Assembly: GCA_963210315.1 (NCBI GenBank)
Contig: OY723259.1
Coordinates: 1,612,001 to 1,676,000, forward strand
Source: Rhynchopus euleeides
Lineage: Eukaryota > Euglenozoa > Diplonemea > Diplonemida > Diplonemidae
Reading direction: 5' to 3'
DNA: 64,000 bases
The notes beneath the pieces were generated by a model, which was not told where the DNA came from, did not search any database, and worked only from the letters and a program-made list of their open reading frames with translations. Positions 60,533 through 64,000 of this stretch are shown here, piece by piece. Made by a program: the position numbers and the translations under genes. Position 1 is the stretch's first letter. Every line of letters begins with the position of its first letter.

Positions 60533-60583
60533 GTGACAGGTGTGGTGAGTAACAGCAACGCTGTTACTCACCACACCTGTCAC
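60533..60583. repeat. Perfect inverted repeat, 24-bp arms, 3-nt loop
   Basis: Arms 60533-60556 and 60560-60583 are exact reverse complements around AAC. The stop codon of the element C transposase fragment lies in its right arm, so the foldback truncates that ORF. Confidence 0.95.
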
Positions 60584-61014
60584 ACCAGCGCCGAGAAGCG
60601 GGCAGCTGTGATCGGCCACCCGAGCGCGCGGGTCCGCTGCGTGAGATTCAGCACCTTCTCTATCTCACCGTCTGTGAGGAGGGGCTTCGTTCCCCGCTGC
60701 CTGGGCACGTGGTAGTCGCCCGTATCCACCTTGTGCTTTACATATTTCGAAACCAGCGCGGCGGACACCTTCTTCTCGCTGTTCTTCTCCTTCCACTCCT
60801 TCACCGCGTCCACTTGACACTCCCTCTGTTGGGCGAGGTCAGTCAGGTGTACGATGTCCGCCACAGAAAGGGTGGTGCGCTGCGACTGCTTCTCAAGTAT
60901 TTCCTCCACAAGAGCTACGTTGTCCGCCTCCTTCTGGGCAGCCTCGGAAGCCGCAGCCGCTGCCCTCCCCGCCGCCTCAAGGGCCACGTCGATGGGGGTA
61001 ACTGTTCCGCTCAT
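60580..61014 (-). pseudogene. N-terminal transposase fragment of element C (144 aa)
   Basis: ATG at 61014. An Ala/Glu-rich helical start is followed by a region ending in LTDGEIEKVLNLTQRTRALG and WPITAARF, like the HTH (psq/CENP-B type) that opens pogo-family transposases. It ends in a TGA inside the 24-bp-arm hairpin. No catalytic part survives between the hairpin and element B. Confidence 0.65.
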
Positions 61015-61206
61015 TGTGATGGAGGGTCCGGGATATGTTCTCGCTTCCTGGTGTGTGATTCGTGTCGTGTATTGGAGTGATGGAGGGAGGGGGTGGAATG
61101 AACGGTAGTCAACTAGATTGTGTGGGGCGCGATTAAACGTGGTTTTTATTTAGTGAATAATTAATTTTTTTTCGGAGACTTCACTAAATAGAAACCCGGA
61201 TTAATA

Positions 61207-62090
61207 TGGTCGGGCCTGTAGCTCTCGCAGTGCCTGCGACTGTCGACACCAAAACATGCAATCCTGAATCTGATGTCGCACTCCGCAGGTCTGTTGGTGA
61301 TTGCACCTGGTGCAGTGGCAAAGGGCTCGCACTGCTCGGAAGGGTGTCAGGAGACTTTGCCACGGTGGGCCCCTGGCAAGCGGCAGTCAGACCCCCGCCG
61401 AGCGGGGGGTACCACCCCCGCTTTAACTATCTCCCCCAAAAGGCGGTTTGACGGGTGGGAGGCCACCGTGCCGGCAGTCAGCCCCCGCCCCACATCCCAT
61501 CTCCTGTCTTGAACTTATCAAACACGCCACCCCCCATCCCCTGAGAGATTTCGGACACGCAGCCTGCATAGCGAGTGGAGAGGGCATCCGTCCTTGTGCT
61601 TCCTTCTACCTCTACTTCACTACCCCGTCGGGGAATAGGAACATTTGAAACTTCCGATTCGCAGAGCCCCGAACCCAGCTGTATATCCGCCCCCGCGTTA
61701 TTGCATTCCTGATGGCTTGCTGAGGGGGTGAAGAGTGGAATGTAGAATTGCTTGTTCCACGGTATTAAAATCCACACGTGGAGGAGTGGGGTGGGGGAGG
61801 GGGGGAGGGGTTGTGGCGTGCACGGCTGAACTGCAGCTTCTCTGATGTGCACTCCCACCACCCACGACTGCCCACGATCGCCTTTTGTTCCGGGCTGATT
61901 TACCAACCCAAGAGCCAGCCGGCATTTGCCTCGTGTGTGTTGGGAATACAAACATGTTCGGTGCCTTCATCTGACACCCGTGACAGGCCGCAGCCTCCTA
62001 CCCTTGCCCTGAGGGGAAAGGGGGACGGTTCGTGGTGAGTGTGTCGTGGTGAGAGTGCGTGAATCATCAAAGCCTGTTCAAACCTACACA
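61207..62090. other. Intergenic DNA
   Basis: No gene recognised. 61544-61630 is a diverged copy of 21108-21190. G/C homopolymers occur around 61785-61815. Confidence 0.4.
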
Positions 62091-62198
62091 GGGGGTCTTC
62101 GCTACGGGGTGACCGTCAGTGCATTTTGGTGAATTTCCTGTTGAATTAGGTGAAAACTGACGGAGATTGACGGAGGATAACAGCCAGCGAAGACCCCC
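62091..62198. mobile_element. 108-bp MITE, second copy
   Basis: TIRs GGGGGTCTTCGCT and complement, same 108-bp length as 11429-11536 but reversed, flanked by ACA on both sides (62088-62090, 62199-62201). The interior matches with several substitutions. Confidence 0.92.
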
Positions 62199-62201
62199 AC
62201 A

Positions 62202-62653
62202 AACTCAAATAGATTAACGTGTGTGTGTGTGAAAGCGGGGGATCATATCAAGAGCAGGTGTTCAGTGTGTTCGACGCTGTTACAAAAACATCAGGTAACG
62301 TCGGCGCACTGTGGAGTCCGCTTGGCTGTGTTGAATTGCCTCCAGGCAGTGAACCCCTCTTTTTTGCACCTTCTGAGAGGGATAGCCCCCCCCTCGCCCC
62401 CTCCCGTTTGTTTTGCTATTCGCCCACCCACCACCCGCACACCTCCCTGCCACAGACACACGCAGTGCCCCCGGAGGGCTGCTGCATCTCCCCTGTGTGG
62501 ACTGTCCCCACACAAGTTTGACATAGAGCGCGCCGCCTGGGGAATCAGGGGGCGAGCAGAAGAAGAGAGGAAAGACGGAAGAGTGCCGGGTGTGCGGGCA
62601 CCCCACAGTGCAGTAGGGGGGCCGTCGGGGTTGCCGCCCAGAGCGGAGTTGCG
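62202..62653. other. Upstream region of the split gene
   Basis: A GT-repeat (62218-62231) and C-rich DNA. No ORF with coding character; probably promoter and 5' UTR of the gene at 62654. Confidence 0.45.
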
Positions 62654-63861
62654 ATGAGCGACGATGACGAGTACTACTCTGAAGACGACGATGAGATAGA
62701 GTACGATGAGGATGAGGTGTGATTTCCACCGCGGCATGCCGTGCATTCGGTTGGGCGGGGCGGGGTGGGGGTGTCGGGAGAATGCCAGACTCCTCGTCAT
62801 CTGTGCCTCCTGCCCCCCTGCTTTCATAGTCGAGTTAGTGCGGGTTTGCTCTGTTGTGCGAACCTACACCGAACGGCATCATTTTGCTGCGGGTGTGTGT
62901 GCCAGACATGGGTGCCACAAATGTTGCCAAAAAAATGGGAGAAACAAAAATGAAAAGTCAACTCATCACTGTGCGCTTCACGCTTCACGCTCTACCTTCC
63001 CCACCCATCCTCCCTCTCTCCCACCCACAGGACGGTGCCAGCGTCGGAGATGAGTTCAACGAGACGAACCTTCTCCAGCTGGAGGTGCAGTATCTGAAGA
63101 TGCTCGGCTACCGTGCAGGCTACCTGGTGTCTGAGCTCTACGGCGTCACAACCATGGTGGGTTTCAGAGTGGACGAGCTGTGCAGTGATATCATGTTGCG
63201 GGCAGCAGGGCTGCACCGCGACCTGCACGTTGTCATCGCTGTCACATTCCCCTCCTCCCCCCCGCAGTATCTGGCGAAGTGCCCAGGGCCAGGTAAGGTG
63301 TACGTCAGGCAGTCCAGCGACACTTGCCTCGACAACAAGCAGACCCTCACTGATTCTGTTGAGTTCGGGCTGTGGTGGACGCTGGAACAGCTCCTCCAAG
63401 ACCACCTGCAGAAACGATGGGACACGTTGAAAGCGCGGTGTCTGGAAGAAATGAACCGAGCTCGAGAGCGTAACGCGAAGGTCCCTTGGAACCAAGTATG
63501 ATCTATTGGCAAATGTGAAATATGCAGGCACAGCCACCTGGAGATAGCCCCGGGAAGCCAGGCTTGTCGGTGGGGGTGATGCCCCCGGTGTTCTACAATA
63601 CCCCGTAGAGGGTGCACATTCGCTCGGAAGTGCATGAAAGTGGGGAAAGGAGGGCTTGACCTCACAACACTGGCTGCAAAGTGGCGTGTTTTGACACACG
63701 GCGTGGCAGGGAGCACGTGTGTTGGGGGGCAGGTGTCGCGGATCGGCAAGCACGCCCTTTGCCCCACTGCAGGTTATCAACGCGATCAGCTTGGCGACGG
63801 AGACAGGCATCGAGATGGATCTCCGGCTGGCCACCCTGCTCGTGCAGCGGAGCGGGGGCAG
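62654..63861 (+). CDS. Split gene, acidic N-terminus, continues beyond window
   Basis: Proposed exons: 62654-62716 (MSDDDEYYSEDDDEIEYDED..., 21 codons), 63031-63156, 63268-63497 and 63773-63861. Introns: GTGTGA...CCACAG, GTGGGT...CCGCAG, GTATGA...CTGCAG; a GTATGC donor follows exon 4. Exon joins keep one frame. The second intron (111 nt) is itself in frame and stop-free, so it may be retained or be coding. A strong internal donor-like CCAG/GTAAGG at 63292 is an alternative. The acidic start followed by an LLQLEVQYLKMLGYRAG segment and LQDHLQKRWDTLKARCLEEM helix is not enough to name a family. Exon boundaries need transcript evidence. Confidence 0.55.
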
Positions 63862-64000
63862 GTATGCGCTTATCTTCTGGGCACAGTCTCCCCCGGCCTT
63901 CAGGGCAGGGTGATTAAGCTGTGTCTGCACTGCAAAAACATGTTGTGTGTCAGTTGGGGGTAGCCTTGCAATGCAGGCCGCGCTGCTGTGCGGATGGAAC

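Larger units (their letters stand above)
57401..61204 (-). mobile_element. TA-target transposon C, interrupted by element B
   Basis: TIRs TTAAYCCGGGTTYCTATTTA and complement, with TA outside both (57399-57400, 61205-61206). The left arm is 57401-57464; the right side is 60455-61204 with the N-terminal part of a transposase on the minus strand. Element B was inserted at a TA in C, dividing it. Confidence 0.85.

Overview
This window is nuclear DNA of a microbial eukaryote, probably a protist or alga that I cannot place. Genes are long and mostly intronless, or carry a few GT-AG introns. Non-coding DNA is full of poly-C/poly-G runs, CT/GA microsatellites and transposons. There are no bacterial operons, Shine-Dalgarno sites or CRISPR arrays. 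All three stop codons occur at ORF ends.

Host genes: a Q-rich gene cut by the left edge (1-1157); a two-exon gene for a small single-TM protein (23738-24789); a 1446-aa MYND zinc-finger protein (31758-36098); two tandem UPF1/SEN1-type SF1 helicase paralogues (36677-39835 and 54825-57374); and a split gene with an acidic N-terminus running off the right edge (62654 onward).

Mobile DNA fills most of the rest. LINE-1 (8067-13558) encodes a coiled-coil ORF1 and an ORF2 with a 2A-like peptide, APE endonuclease, RT, RNase H and zinc knuckle. LINE-2 (43884-52431, minus strand) encodes a coiled-coil ORF1 and a 2019-aa ORF2 with an OTU-like protease, APE endonuclease, RT, zinc knuckle, archaeal-type RNase H and a tandem Cys/His module. 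DNA transposons were recognised by terminal inverted repeats (TIRs) plus target-site duplications (TSDs): elements with CAGGC-type termini at 5664-6541, 19392-20255, 25766-31484 and 39920-54424; a hAT-like element at 40581-54245; a young element with 183-bp identical TIRs at 21213-22703; a pogo-like family with TA TSDs at 26981-28740 and 57467-60452; related TA elements at 57401-61204 and 58795-59266; and MITEs at 1578-1906, 6983-7380, 11429-11536 and 62091-62198.

Layout: 1-5.7 kb, end of the Q-rich gene, then gene-poor DNA; 5.7-7.6 kb, small transposons and a 170-bp CT tract; 8-13.6 kb, LINE-1; 13.6-19.4 kb, gene-poor DNA with a possible structured-RNA family and a perfect 31-bp-arm hairpin; 19.4-23.2 kb, two transposons around a 420-bp direct repeat; 23.7-24.8 kb, host gene; 25.8-31.5 kb, hAT relic with a pogo-like insert; 31.8-39.8 kb, MYND and helicase genes; 39.9-54.4 kb, a three-layer nest (CAGGC-terminus element, interrupted by a hAT-like element, interrupted by LINE-2) in the spacer between the helicase copies; 54.8-57.4 kb, second helicase; 57.4-61.2 kb, another three-layer nest of TA-target elements; 61.2-64 kb, spacer, MITE and the split gene.

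The most notable signals are the two LINE expression strategies: LINE-1 ORF2 has no AUG before its endonuclease, overlaps ORF1 in the -1 frame with candidate slippery heptamers and begins with a 2A motif; LINE-2 ORF1 and ORF2 lie in one frame separated by a single UAG. Others are the young TIR element with an unrecognised protein, and a 108-bp MITE inserted in frame inside a reverse transcriptase.
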